From: Tabrizicola sp. | GTDB lineage: Bacteria > Pseudomonadota > Alphaproteobacteria > Rhodobacterales > Rhodobacteraceae | Direction of reading: 5' to 3' | Assembly (NCBI RefSeq): GCF_030373185.1 | Contig: NZ_JAUCZH010000004.1 | Coordinates: 62,001 to 126,000, forward strand | Length of the DNA stretch: 64,000 nt | In this document: positions 10,700-21,538 of the stretch, one piece after another | How the letters are laid out: every line of letters begins with the position of its first letter | Position numbering within the stretch: position 1 is the first letter of the stretch | Translations under genes and position numbers: made by a program | Notes under the pieces: generated by a model | The model's database searches: none | What the model saw: the letters and a program-made list of their open reading frames with translations, nothing else | Told to the model about the DNA's origin: nothing

Positions 10700-12106
10700 T
10701 CATGCCGCATGGCCGATCAATTTGGCGGGCAGCGCGTTGGCCCACGCTGAAATCGTGCCAGCCCCAAGGCAGACCACCATGTCACCCGGACGCGCCTGTT
10801 CCCTGACCAACTGGACCAGATCGGCTTCATCCAGAAGCGCGCGGGCGTGGCGATGGCCATGGGCGATCAGGCCCGCCACCAGATCATCGCGGCTTGCCCC
10901 CGGGATCGGCTCTTCACCAGCCGCGTAGATGTCGGCAATCGCCACCACATCGGCTTCGTTGAAGCAGGTGCAGAAATCGTCGAAAAGGTTGGACAGCCGG
11001 GAATACCGGTGCGGCTGGTGGATCGCGATGATCCGGCCCTTGGTGGCCTGCCGCGCGGCTTTCAGGACGGCGGCGATTTCCACCGGGTGATGGCCGTAAT
11101 CGTCGATGATGGTGACACCATTCACCTCGCCCACCCGGGTAAAGCGGCGGTTCACTCCGGCAAACCCGGCCAATGCCTCGCGGATCTCGTCTTTCTTCAT
11201 GCCAAGATGGCGGGCCACGGCCACGGCGGACAGCGCGTTTGACACGTTGTGATCGCCGGGCATCGGCAGGGTGCAGCCTTCGATCACCGTATCTTCGGCC
11301 TGAAGCGCAATGTCGAAATGCGCGACCCCATTCGTGTAGGTCAGGTTCTGCGCCCGCACGTCGGCCTGCGCGTTGAACCCGAAGGTCACCACCCGGCGGT
11401 CAGCAATGCGGCCAACCAGCGCCTGCACTTCGGGGTGATCGGTGCAGCAGACCGCAAGGCCATAAAACGGGATGTTCGACACGAAATCGAGGAAACCCTT
11501 CCGCAGCGCATCGAAGGTGTGCCAATGCTCCATGTGTTCCGGGTCGATGTTGGTGACAATGGCAATTGTCGCGGGCAGACGGTTGAAACTGCCGTCGGAC
11601 TCGTCCGCTTCCACCACCATCCATTCGCCAGCCCCGGCGCGCGCGTTTGAGCCATAGGCGTGGATCACCCCGCCGTTGATCACGGTGGGGTCAAACCCGC
11701 CCTTGTCCAGCAGAGTCGCAACCATGGTCGTCGTAGTGGTCTTGCCATGCGTGCCTGCGATGGCGATGTTGGAACGCAGCCGCATCAGTTCGGCCAGCAT
11801 TTCCGCCCGGCGCACCACCGGCAGCTTGCGCCGCCGCGCTTCTTCCAGTTCGGGATTGCCCTTCTTGATCGCCGACGAGATCACCACCACCGCCGCGTCA
11901 CCGATGTTTTCGGCCATCTGCCCTTCAAAGAACACGGCACCCAGCTTGACCAGCCGGTCGGTGATCTTTGACGCCTTGGCGTCCGAGCCTTGCACGCGGT
12001 AGCCAAGTGTCATCAGCACTTCGGCAATGCCTGACATCCCGATCCCACCGATCCCTACAAAGTGGATCGGGCCAAGTTCCATTGGCAATTTGGTCGCGGC
12101 GTTCAT
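10700..12106 (-). CDS. murC: UDP-N-acetylmuramate--L-alanine ligase
   Basis: [36 protein letters not shown]; start at MNAATKLPM. Confidence 0.96.
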   Translation of the reverse strand: MNAATKLPMELGPIHFVGIGGIGMSGIAEVLMTLGYRVQGSDAKASKITDRLVKLGAVFFEGQMAENIGDAAVVVISSAIKKGNPELEEARRRKLPVVRRAEMLAELMRLRSNIAIAGTHGKTTTTTMVATLLDKGGFDPTVINGGVIHAYGSNARAGAGEWMVVEADESDGSFNRLPATIAIVTNIDPEHMEHWHTFDALRKGFLDFVSNIPFYGLAVCCTDHPEVQALVGRIADRRVVTFGFNAQADVRAQNLTYTNGVAHFDIALQAEDTVIEGCTLPMPGDHNVSNALSAVAVARHLGMKKDEIREALAGFAGVNRRFTRVGEVNGVTIIDDYGHHPVEIAAVLKAARQATKGRIIAIHQPHRYSRLSNLFDDFCTCFNEADVVAIADIYAAGEEPIPGASRDDLVAGLIAHGHRHARALLDEADLVQLVREQARPGDMVVCLGAGTISAWANALPAKLIGHAA

Positions 12107-12107
12107 G

Positions 12108-13196
12108 CTATGCCTCCTTAGCGAGGGCTTCGACAAGTGCGGCCAGACGGTCGGTCGCATCGGGGCGGCTTTGGGCAAGCGCCGCACGGGCCATGGCCTC
12201 GGCTTCCGCGGGCTGGCCCAGAATTCGGGCGATGTGACCGCTGAGCGTTCCGGCGTCAAGCCCGTTTTCCGGCGCAAGGATGGCTGCCCCCGCGTCAACC
12301 AGCCCGCGGGCGTTGGCGGTCTGGTGGTCGCCGGTGGCCGCTGCGTAGGGGATCAGGATCGCCGGGCGCCCGATGACCGCGATATCGGCAACCGACGACG
12401 CACCCGACCGCGAGATGACCAGTTGCGCCTCGGAAAGCCGGGTTGGAATGTCGGTGAAGAAGGGCTGGACCTCGGCCCGCACCCCCGCCGCGTCATAGGC
12501 GGCGGCAACACGCTCGGCATCCTCGGCCCGGGCCTGATGCGCCACCCGCAGACGGTCCCGCAACGGGTCCGGCAGGGCTGCAATGGCGGCAGGCACAAGG
12601 TCTGACAGGATGCGCGCGCCCTGACTTCCGCCGATGACCAGAAGGCTCATCGGATAGTCCCCCGGCGGGATGTATCCGGCACCGGCCCGGTCCAGCACCG
12701 TTTGGCGCACCGGGTTTCCGGTATGCTCGCCACTTGCGCCTTGCGGCAGATCGGTGGGCCATGTGCCGCAAGCGATCTTGTCAACACGGCGGGCGAAAAC
12801 CCGGTTCACCCGGCCAAGCACGCCGTTTTGTTCATGGATCATCCGGGGCCGACGCAAGACCCATGCCGCCGTCAGCGCCGGGATCGAGGGGTAGCCGCCG
12901 AACCCCACCACCACCGCTGGACGGTCGTGCAGCTGCGACCATAGCGCCCCGACAATCCCACCCGCGATGCGCAAAGGCACCAGCAGCTTTGCGGCCGCCC
13001 CACCCCGCGCGAAGGTTGCCGAGGCGACACGCTCGACCCTGACCGCGTCGGGAAACCCGCCCGCATAGCGCGCGCCGCGGTCATCGGTGGAAAGCGCAAC
13101 CCGCCAGCCGCGCGCCAGCATCGCTTCGGCCAAGGCTTGGGCCGGGAACATGTGTCCCCCCGTCCCCCCCGCCGCGATAAGCAACAGCCGTGACAT
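12108..13196 (-). CDS. murG: UDP-GlcNAc:undecaprenyl-PP-MurNAc-pentapeptide GlcNAc transferase
   Basis: [47 protein letters not shown]. Confidence 0.96.
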   Translation of the reverse strand: MSRLLLIAAGGTGGHMFPAQALAEAMLARGWRVALSTDDRGARYAGGFPDAVRVERVASATFARGGAAAKLLVPLRIAGGIVGALWSQLHDRPAVVVGFGGYPSIPALTAAWVLRRPRMIHEQNGVLGRVNRVFARRVDKIACGTWPTDLPQGASGEHTGNPVRQTVLDRAGAGYIPPGDYPMSLLVIGGSQGARILSDLVPAAIAALPDPLRDRLRVAHQARAEDAERVAAAYDAAGVRAEVQPFFTDIPTRLSEAQLVISRSGASSVADIAVIGRPAILIPYAAATGDHQTANARGLVDAGAAILAPENGLDAGTLSGHIARILGQPAEAEAMARAALAQSRPDATDRLAALVEALAKEA

Positions 13197-14359
13197 CAGC
13201 GGCCCCGCCGGAAGACATCGCTCATCTGTCCGCGCGGACGGGCGCGGGTCAGCGCCAGCAGCATCCCCATCGTGATGCCCGCCGCGATGACCGACGATCC
13301 GCCATAGCTGACAAAGGGAAGCGTCATGCCCTTGGCGGGCAAAAGCCGCACCGCCACGCCCATGTTGATCATCGCCTGAACGCCGAAGATGCAGGCCAGC
13401 CCCGCTCCGGCAAGCCGGGCAAAGGGGTCACGCTCGGCCAGAAGGCGGCCAAGCGACCGCACCACGATCACCCCGTAAAGCGCAAGGATCAAGAGAACAA
13501 GGATCAGCCCGTATTCCTCGGCGGCGACGGCGATGATGAAATCTGTATGCGCATCTGGCAGCGACCATTTCACCTGACCGCCGCCGACGCCCACGCCGAA
13601 GAATCCGCCCTCTTGTATCGCGTTCGCGGCATAACCAAGCTGGGTGCGCGGGTCCACGTCAGGCGACAGGAACCCGTCGATCCGGCGCGCGAAATGTTCC
13701 GAGGATTCGTAAAAGGCAAGTCCCGCCACCGCGACGATGCCACCCACGACGGCAATCAGGGTCATCGGCGCGCCACCGACGAAATAGATCACCCCCCAGG
13801 CGAACAGCACCAGCGCGGACTGGCCGAAATCCGGCTGCATGGCCAGAAACCCGACGATCACCAGCGTCAGAGCAAAGGAGATGGATTTTCCAGGCGGGCC
13901 GTTCAGGTCTTGCGCCGCCGCGATCAGCCACGCCACCACGATGACAAAACCGGGCTTGAGAAACTCGGACGGCTGGAACGAGGCAAAGCCAAGCGAGAAC
14001 CAGCGTACCGCGCCCTTGCCGAAATCCGTGCCGAACAACGGCAACAGCATAAGCGCCACCATCGACGCCGCAAAGCCCAGAACCCCGATCCGCCGCACCA
14101 TGGCGGGCGACATCATCGAAATCGCGATCATCACCACCAGCGCGACCCCGCCAAAGAAGGCTTGCCGCTGAACGTAATGGAAAGGCTCCAGCCCATTTCG
14201 ATTGGCCAGAGGCACCGAGGCCGCAAGGCCCAAGAGAAGCCCGATGCCAAAAAGGACGAAGACCGAGGTCAACGTCCATTTGTCGATCGTGCGCCACCAA
14301 CGGGGAAGCACCGGCTCGGCCACCCGAACGGGATTGGAGCCATAGACCATCTCAGTCAT
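13196..14359 (-). CDS. ftsW: Lipid II polymerase/SEDS protein FtsW
   Basis: Multi-TM SEDS protein; [46 protein letters not shown]. Confidence 0.94.
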   Translation of the reverse strand: MTEMVYGSNPVRVAEPVLPRWWRTIDKWTLTSVFVLFGIGLLLGLAASVPLANRNGLEPFHYVQRQAFFGGVALVVMIAISMMSPAMVRRIGVLGFAASMVALMLLPLFGTDFGKGAVRWFSLGFASFQPSEFLKPGFVIVVAWLIAAAQDLNGPPGKSISFALTLVIVGFLAMQPDFGQSALVLFAWGVIYFVGGAPMTLIAVVGGIVAVAGLAFYESSEHFARRIDGFLSPDVDPRTQLGYAANAIQEGGFFGVGVGGGQVKWSLPDAHTDFIIAVAAEEYGLILVLLILALYGVIVVRSLGRLLAERDPFARLAGAGLACIFGVQAMINMGVAVRLLPAKGMTLPFVSYGGSSVIAAGITMGMLLALTRARPRGQMSDVFRRGR

Positions 14360-14556
14360 GGGAAACCGCCTGATTACGCCTGCTCTGCCTTCATGCCCGG
14401 ATGTTCCCCCGGGTCTGCGGGAAAGAGTAGCGGCAAATCCTGTGCAAGGCCAGCAGGAATAAGGGTTGCGGTCCGGGGCGGAGCGGTGGCCCGATCGTTC
14501 ACCTGAAGCCGTTGGTCTCTGCGGTTTGCCAAAAGTCGGCAAGCGCGGTGGCGGAC

Positions 14557-14586
14557 TTGCATTTTATAACACATATGTTATATAAT
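14557..14586 (+). promoter_or_regulatory. Sigma70-like promoter with embedded ArsR operator candidate
   Basis: TTGCAT - 18 nt - TATAAT; inverted repeat TATAACA-CATA-TGTTATA (14565-14582) fills the spacer, about 50 nt upstream of the ArsR-type CDS. Confidence 0.65.
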
Positions 14587-14635
14587 GCGCACATGATGAA
14601 TCCGCAACTGACAGCAACCCCGACAGATTGCCCCA

Positions 14636-14965
14636 ATGCCCGAACTTGACGCCGCCTTTGCCGCGCTTTCAGACCCGACCCGCCGCGCCATTCTTGCCCG
14701 GCTGGCCGAAGGTGAGGCGACGGTGCAAGACCTTGCCCGCCCCTTTCCGATCAGCCAGCCCGCAATCTCGCGCCATCTGAAGGTGCTGGAAGACGCGGGC
14801 CTGATCGAAACCCGCGTTGATGGCACCTCGCGCCCGCGCCGTCTGAACCCCGAGGCCGTGGCCCATCTGTGGGACTGGCTTGGCCAATACCGAGCGCTGT
14901 GGGAAGCGCGCTACACCCGGCTGGATACGGTTCTGGCCGATCTGCAAAAGGATGAAACGCCATGA
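14636..14965 (+). CDS. ArsR-family winged HTH transcriptional regulator
   Basis: AFAALSDPTRRAILARLAEGEATVQDLARPFPISQPAISRHLKVLEDAGLI. Confidence 0.92.
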   Translation: MPELDAAFAALSDPTRRAILARLAEGEATVQDLARPFPISQPAISRHLKVLEDAGLIETRVDGTSRPRRLNPEAVAHLWDWLGQYRALWEARYTRLDTVLADLQKDETP

Positions 14966-15438
14966 GTGCGCCCACCAGACTTGTCACCGACGGCGATACG
15001 CGCATCATCATCACCCGCAGCCTTGCGGCCCCGCCGCCGCTGGTCTTTCGCGCCCATACCGAGCCAGACCTGATCCGGCGCTGGATGCTGGGGCCGGATG
15101 GCTGGACAATGCCACTTTGCCATTCCGACGCCCGCCCCGGCGGCAGCTTCCGCTTCGAATGGTCGAACGGGCAAGGCCACAGCTTTCATGCCACAGGCGA
15201 GTATCTGGAGCTTTCCGCCCCGTCCCGCATTGTTCACATCGAGCGCATGTTCCTGCCCGACCCCACCCCCGACAGCCATGTCGAAACCCGGTTTGATCCT
15301 GATGGCGGCGGCACAAGGCTGACAATGATCATGACCCTGCCAGATGCCGAAGCCCGCGCCGCTGTGCTGGCCTCTGGCATGGAAGACGGGTTGGAAGACA
15401 GCTATGCGCGGCTGGACGCCGTGCTTGCGGGGGGCTGA
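14962..15438 (+). CDS. SRPBCC (AHSA1-like) domain protein
   Basis: ITRSLAAPPPLVFRAHTEPDLIRRWMLGPDGWTMPLCHSDARPGGSFRFEW; 4-nt overlap with arsR-type gene. Confidence 0.85.
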   Translation: MSAPTRLVTDGDTRIIITRSLAAPPPLVFRAHTEPDLIRRWMLGPDGWTMPLCHSDARPGGSFRFEWSNGQGHSFHATGEYLELSAPSRIVHIERMFLPDPTPDSHVETRFDPDGGGTRLTMIMTLPDAEARAAVLASGMEDGLEDSYARLDAVLAGG

Positions 15439-15439
15439 C

Positions 15440-15919
15440 ATGGCCAGCACCCTTGCCATCGCTCTGACGGGTGAGACCGACCTGACCATGACCCGGGTCT
15501 TCAACGCATCCCCGGGCATCTTGTGGCGCGCGCTGACTGACCCTGCAATCCTGCCGCGCTGGCAATGGGCGCAGGACTGGCCGATGGTTCAATGTGACAT
15601 GGACCTGCTGGTCGGCGGGGCGTTCCGCTGGGTCTGGCGCACCGCGCCTGACCGTTTGATGGGCGTTTCGGGCCAGTTTCTGACCGTAGAGCCCCCGCAC
15701 CGCCTGATCCATACGGAAATTTTCGACGAAGACTGGACCGGTGGCGAAACCACCGTCACCCAGACTCTTGCCGAAATCGCCCCCCGAACCACCCGCCTGA
15801 CGATGGAGGTCCGCTATTCCAGCGCCGCCGCGCGCAAGCGCGCCGCCGCCTCTGGCATGGCAGCGGGGATGGAAGAAGCCTATGCCAAGCTGGACAGCAT
15901 GTTGCCGCAGCTTGGCTGA
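15440..15919 (+). CDS. SRPBCC domain protein, second copy
   Basis: MTRVFNASPGILWRALTDPAILPRWQWAQDWPMVQCDMDLLVGGAFRWVWR. Confidence 0.82.
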   Translation: MASTLAIALTGETDLTMTRVFNASPGILWRALTDPAILPRWQWAQDWPMVQCDMDLLVGGAFRWVWRTAPDRLMGVSGQFLTVEPPHRLIHTEIFDEDWTGGETTVTQTLAEIAPRTTRLTMEVRYSSAAARKRAAASGMAAGMEEAYAKLDSMLPQLG

Positions 15920-16936
<1,017 letters not shown>

Positions 16937-16958
16937 TGCCGCGCGGAAATCTTGGCGA

Positions 16959-17810
16959 TCAAACCCCGTAGACCCGCTTGGCTGTTCCTTGGGCAATAGC
17001 GAACTGTTCGTCAGCCGATAGCCCGGCAAGAAGGTCGCGCGTCATGTCGATCCAGCCGGGCAGCCCCGCGCCAAGGTTCACCACCGGCCAGTCACCGCCC
17101 CAAAGCATTCGGTCGGGGCCGAATACCTGCAAAAGGTGGTCCACATAGGGCCGCACAAGCGCAACCGAAGCCGTCCCCGGCGCACAATAGGTGGTGATGC
17201 CGGACAGCTTGACCACGATGTTGGGAAATCCGGCCATCACGTCGATGCCCTGCCGCCATTCGTCAAAGCCACCCGCCGCCACATCCGGCACCCCGCAATG
17301 GTCCAGAACATAGGGCTGATCCGGGCAGGCCCGCACCAGTTCCGCCCCGATCGGGATCAGTTGCCGCGCCAGAAAGTTCAGATCGAACGGATATCCCGCC
17401 CGCCCGATCTTGCGCAGGTTCGCCCGGAAGGTTTCGGTCAGTGACACCTCATCCGGCACCACATGCAGGATGCGGCGAAAGCCGACCACGCCCAGACCCT
17501 GCGCCTCCTCCAGCCAGGCGTCAAAGCCTTCGTCCCATTCGGGCCGGATGCTGGCGATCTGCCCCAGCATCGCCACCCCGCCAACCGAGCTGCCGACCAT
17601 ACCCGCCACCAAGCGCGCCTCGGTCTGGTAATCGGCATCATCAACGCCGGTTTCCATGAAGATCGTGGCCGCAACACCCTTGCCCGCCACCAGCCCGGCG
17701 TAATCTTCCCGCGTGAAATCGCCGGTAGAAAGGATCGGTATGTCGTGGGTCCAGGCATAGCCGATCCGGTCACGCCGGATCAGGTGCTGGTGGGTGTCGA
17801 TCAGGTCCAT
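16959..17810 (-). CDS. Amidohydrolase family protein (lactonase-like)
   Basis: LIDTHQHLIRRDRIGYAW; VLDHCGVPDVA; MLWGGDWPV metal-site motifs. Confidence 0.85.
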   Translation of the reverse strand: MDLIDTHQHLIRRDRIGYAWTHDIPILSTGDFTREDYAGLVAGKGVAATIFMETGVDDADYQTEARLVAGMVGSSVGGVAMLGQIASIRPEWDEGFDAWLEEAQGLGVVGFRRILHVVPDEVSLTETFRANLRKIGRAGYPFDLNFLARQLIPIGAELVRACPDQPYVLDHCGVPDVAAGGFDEWRQGIDVMAGFPNIVVKLSGITTYCAPGTASVALVRPYVDHLLQVFGPDRMLWGGDWPVVNLGAGLPGWIDMTRDLLAGLSADEQFAIAQGTAKRVYGV

Positions 17811-17819
17811 CGGATTTCC

Positions 17820-18464
17820 TCAGCCATTGCTCAGCCGAAACTCGGCGGCCACGGATGCATCGCGCACCAGACGGCCGTTCGGCAGGTCGTTTTCTTCCAG
17901 CTTTGCGGCAATCTCCGGTTCGGTCAGGCCCAGCCGTTCCCACCGCCCACGCAGCCGCGCCCGCAAGGCATGTTCCGGCACATCGATCATCGCGGTCACG
18001 TCAAACATCGGGCGCAGACGGTCCCACGGGGTTTGATCGAGCAATAGCCAGTTGCCCTCGACCACGATGACCCCGACATCAGCCGGGATCAGCCGGGCTC
18101 CGGCGCGGGCAATCTCGATCTGGCGGTCGAATACGGGGACGGCCACTTCAGGCTCATCGCGCGCGCGCAGCCGCTTCAGCGTGTGGTATAGCCCGCCCAC
18201 ATCAAAGGTATGCGGCGCACCCTTGCGCGGGCGCAGGCCCGCAGGCACCAGATAGAGGTCGTCGTAGTGATAGCCGTCCATCGGCAGCACCGCTGCAAGA
18301 CCCGGCTGCCGGGCATTCAGCCGACCAACCAGCTTGTCGGCCAAGGTGGATTTTCCCGACCCCGGCGCCCCGGCAAGGGCGACGATCACCCGTCCCAATC
18401 CAGCTTGCGCCTCGATATGCGCGGTCAGCGCCGCAAGGGCCGTCATATCGCGTGTCATGCCCAT
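17820..18464 (-). CDS. P-loop nucleoside/sugar kinase family protein
   Basis: VIVALAGAPGSGKSTLADKLVGRLN; MDGYHYDD; GVIVVEGNWLLLD. Confidence 0.82.
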   Translation of the reverse strand: MGMTRDMTALAALTAHIEAQAGLGRVIVALAGAPGSGKSTLADKLVGRLNARQPGLAAVLPMDGYHYDDLYLVPAGLRPRKGAPHTFDVGGLYHTLKRLRARDEPEVAVPVFDRQIEIARAGARLIPADVGVIVVEGNWLLLDQTPWDRLRPMFDVTAMIDVPEHALRARLRGRWERLGLTEPEIAAKLEENDLPNGRLVRDASVAAEFRLSNG

Positions 18465-18574
18465 CCTCCGCTGCCCCTCGCATCAAAGCAGGATGGCGCA
18501 AGGGTGCGGGCCTTCGCAAGCCTTTACCGGGCCAGGCGCTTGCCGCAAACTGCCCCGACCAAGCGGAGCCCCCC

Positions 18575-19138
18575 ATGTCGGACCTTGCCAGCAACGCCAG
18601 CCGCGCCGCGAGCGAAATCGCCCAAGCGACCGCCGCCGTGGACCCCGCCGCATTCGACCGGCTGGTCACGGCGCTGGCAAATGCCCGCCGCATTGCCCTG
18701 ACCGGCGCGGGGCGCGAAGGGCTGATGATGCGCGCCCTTGCGATGCGGCTTTACCACCTTGGCCTTGATGCACATGTGGTGGGCGAAATGACCTGTCCGC
18801 CTCTTGGTCCCGGTGACCTGCTTTTTGCCAGTGCCGGGCCGGGCGATCTGTCCACGATCACCGCCCTTGTTGACACCGCCAACCGTGCGGGGGCCGATAC
18901 CGTGTGCCTGACCGCCCAGCCCGAGGGCCCCACCTCACGCGCGGCGGGGGCGATCTTTCATTTGCCCGCACAGACCATGGCCAGCGACCGGGGGGCCGGG
19001 GTCAGCACGATCCTGCCCATGGGGTCAGTCTTTGAGGGCGCGATGTTTCTGGTGTTCGAACTTGTTGTTCTGGCGCTGCGCGACAGGATCGGTGCCGACA
19101 GTGAAGCCATGCGCAGCAGGCACACCAATCTGGAATAG
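18575..19138 (+). CDS. SIS-domain protein, 6-phospho-3-hexuloisomerase-like
   Basis: RLVTALANARRIALTGAGREGLMMRALAMRLYHLGLDAHVVGEMTCPPLGPGDLLFASAGPGD; short SIS-only protein. Confidence 0.75.
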   Translation: MSDLASNASRAASEIAQATAAVDPAAFDRLVTALANARRIALTGAGREGLMMRALAMRLYHLGLDAHVVGEMTCPPLGPGDLLFASAGPGDLSTITALVDTANRAGADTVCLTAQPEGPTSRAAGAIFHLPAQTMASDRGAGVSTILPMGSVFEGAMFLVFELVVLALRDRIGADSEAMRSRHTNLE

Positions 19139-19185
19139 CGCGCGCTCTGGCCTGCCCATTTCCCAGCAGCGCCCCCTTCCCCCCT

Positions 19186-19248
19186 TTGCCCGCCCAGTCT
19201 ATCCTTGCCCGTCCAGTCTATCCTTGCCCGCCCAGTCTATCCTTGCCC
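19186..19248. repeat. Tandem repeat, 19-bp unit, about 3.3 copies
   Basis: TTGCCCGYCCAGTCTATCC at 19186-19204, 19205-19223 and 19224-19242, then partial TTGCCC. Confidence 0.95.
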
Positions 19249-19272
19249 TTGGCCCCAGACGAAAGGACCACC

Positions 19273-20139
19273 ATGCAAACCATGCTCGGCGTTATTGGCG
19301 GATCGGGGGTCTACCAGATCGACGGGTTGGAAGGTGCCAGCTGGGTCAAGGTGAAATCCCCTTTCGGCAAACCCTCGGATGAGGTGCTGGTGGGGCGCCT
19401 TTCCGGCCTTCCCGTGGCTTTTCTTCCCCGGCACGGGCGCGGCCATGTCCATGACCCCGCCACCGTCCCCTACCGCGCCAATATCGACGCGCTGAAGCGT
19501 CTGGGTTGCACCGATCTGGTGGCCGTTTCAGCCGTGGGATCCCTGCGCGAGGATTTCGGGCCGGGCGATTTCGTCATCGTCGATCAATATATCGACCGCA
19601 CCAGCCAGCGCCCGATGTCGTTCTTCGGGCCGGGCTGCGTGGCCCATGTCAGCCTTGCTCACCCCACCTGCCCCCGCCTTGGCGCGCTTTGCGCCAAAGC
19701 CGCAGAGGCCGAAGGGCTGACCATCCATCAGGGAGCCACCTATCTTTCCATGGAAGGCCCGCAATTTTCCACGCTGGCAGAAAGCCGACTGTACCGCAGC
19801 TGGGGTGCCGATGTGATCGGGATGACCGGCGTTTCCGAAGCCCGCCTCGCCCGTGAGGCAGAGCTTTGCTATGCCTCGGTCGCGATGGTCACCGACTATG
19901 ACTGCTGGCATGAAGACCACGGCGCGGTGGATGTGGCGCAGGTCATCGCGGTGTTGCAGGCCAATGCGGCGGCGGCGCGCGGTCTGGTGGCACGACTTCC
20001 GGCGCTGCTGGGACCAGACCGCGCCCCCTGCCCGCATGGCTGCGACCGCGCCCTTGCCCATGCGATCATTACCGCCGCGGACAAGCGCGACCCGGAGGTT
20101 CTGGCCCGGCTGGACGCCGTGGCCGGGCGGGTGCTTTAG
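19273..20139 (+). CDS. mtnP: S-methyl-5'-thioadenosine phosphorylase
   Basis: MLGVIGGSGVYQIDGLEG; FLPRHGRGHVHDPATVPYRANIDALKRLG; EGPQFSTLAESRLYRSWGADVIGMT. Confidence 0.93.
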   Translation: MQTMLGVIGGSGVYQIDGLEGASWVKVKSPFGKPSDEVLVGRLSGLPVAFLPRHGRGHVHDPATVPYRANIDALKRLGCTDLVAVSAVGSLREDFGPGDFVIVDQYIDRTSQRPMSFFGPGCVAHVSLAHPTCPRLGALCAKAAEAEGLTIHQGATYLSMEGPQFSTLAESRLYRSWGADVIGMTGVSEARLAREAELCYASVAMVTDYDCWHEDHGAVDVAQVIAVLQANAAAARGLVARLPALLGPDRAPCPHGCDRALAHAIITAADKRDPEVLARLDAVAGRVL

Positions 20140-20148
20140 GCCGGGCCG

Positions 20149-20832
20149 ATGTTGAGACCCCTTGTCCTTGCCGCGTTGTTGTCGGCCCACATCCTGATGG
20201 CACCTGCGCAGGCCGAGACCGATGTGTCAGATGCCATCGTTACCTCCGGACGCCTGACAGATGCCGATTTCTATCGTCTTGCCACCTGCGGCGCACGCCC
20301 TGCGGGCCAATGCCTTGGTCCGGCCCTGCGATGGGACAAGGCACGTCTGACCGTGCGTCTGGCCCGGGGCAATGACCCGATCCCACCCGGCTTCGAAGCC
20401 CGTCTGATGCCCTCGATCCGCAATGCGATCAATGAGGTGAACGGGGTTGGCGCCGGAATCAAGCTGGCCTTCACCAGAGCTTCCAATGCCGACATCACCA
20501 TTCGCCCAACCAATCTCGCCGAAGGCAGCGAGATGCCCGACAGGCCGGGATTTTCGGGTCCAGGCATCATGGGCGTCGGCTACATGACGGTCTGGTCAGA
20601 CAGGACCAACGCCATTCTGGAAGCGGTGATCCTGATTTCCACCACGATCAGCGAGACGGATCTGACCTCGGTCATGCTGGAGGAAGTCACCCAGTCACTT
20701 GGATTCCTGCACGACATCGACAACGAGGCCTACGAAGGGGTCTCGATCCTGTCTCAAACCTCGAACGAGACGACGCAATTGACCGGGCAGGATGCCACGA
20801 TCCTGCGGATGCACTATCCCCCGAAACCGTAA
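20149..20832 (+). CDS. DUF2927 domain protein, exported
   Basis: N-terminal signal peptide ending [35 protein letters not shown]. Confidence 0.78.
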   Translation: MLRPLVLAALLSAHILMAPAQAETDVSDAIVTSGRLTDADFYRLATCGARPAGQCLGPALRWDKARLTVRLARGNDPIPPGFEARLMPSIRNAINEVNGVGAGIKLAFTRASNADITIRPTNLAEGSEMPDRPGFSGPGIMGVGYMTVWSDRTNAILEAVILISTTISETDLTSVMLEEVTQSLGFLHDIDNEAYEGVSILSQTSNETTQLTGQDATILRMHYPPKP

Positions 20833-20845
20833 TCGGACGCAGAAA

Positions 20846-21385
20846 ATGACCCCGAAAAAGACCGTCAAGGACTATATCCGCACCATCGTCGATTTCCCGC
20901 ATGAGGGGATCCTCTTTCGCGACGTGACGACCCTGTTTGCTGATCCGCGCGGGTTCCGGATGTCCGTGGACCAGTTGCTTGCGCCCTATGCCGGGATGCG
21001 GATCGACAAGGTTGTCGGGCTGGAGGCGCGCGGATTCATCCTTGGCGGCGCGGTGGCGCATCAGTTGTCCACCGGCTTTGTGCCGATCCGCAAGAAGGGC
21101 AAGCTGCCGGGTCAGACGATTTCTCAAGCCTACAAGCTGGAATACGGCGAAGCGGTGGTCGAGGTGCATGAAGACGCGATGACAGCGGGCGAAAAGGTGC
21201 TGTTAGTCGATGACCTTCTGGCCACCGGCGGCACCGCCGAAGCAGGCATCCGCCTGATCGAGCGGCTGGGGGCCGAGGTGGTGGGCTGCGCCTTCGTGGT
21301 GGACCTGCCCGACCTTGGCGGGCGCAAGAAGCTGGAAGCGATGGGGATGGATGTCCACGCGCTGTGCGATTTCGCGGGGCTTTGA
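20846..21385 (+). CDS. apt: Adenine phosphoribosyltransferase
   Basis: [32 protein letters not shown] motif [16 protein letters not shown]. Confidence 0.95.
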   Translation: MTPKKTVKDYIRTIVDFPHEGILFRDVTTLFADPRGFRMSVDQLLAPYAGMRIDKVVGLEARGFILGGAVAHQLSTGFVPIRKKGKLPGQTISQAYKLEYGEAVVEVHEDAMTAGEKVLLVDDLLATGGTAEAGIRLIERLGAEVVGCAFVVDLPDLGGRKKLEAMGMDVHALCDFAGL

Positions 21386-21538
21386 CCGCCCGGCGCGGCA
21401 CGCATTCGGAGTTCTCGAAAAACTCTTCGTCGGCCCTTCAAACGCTCCGCAGCGATTTCTGCTGAAAAATTTCGTGCGATTGCGCCGAAACCAGCCCCGT
21501 TAACCCTGTAGAAAGAGAATCACCCTAGACCTGTGCTT

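Noticed and set aside
13190-14506. 438-aa plus-strand ORF antisense to ftsW
   Set aside because: No recognisable domain; overlaps ftsW completely
14593-14649. 18-codon upstream ORF overlapping the ArsR start
   Set aside because: MMNPQLTATPTDCPNART is too short and lacks attenuator features; possible but not supportable
18575-19138. Ribulose monophosphate (formaldehyde) pathway
   Set aside because: No hexulose-6-phosphate synthase nearby; a SIS protein alone is not enough
19186-19248. CRISPR-like array
   Set aside because: Units are directly tandem with no spacers
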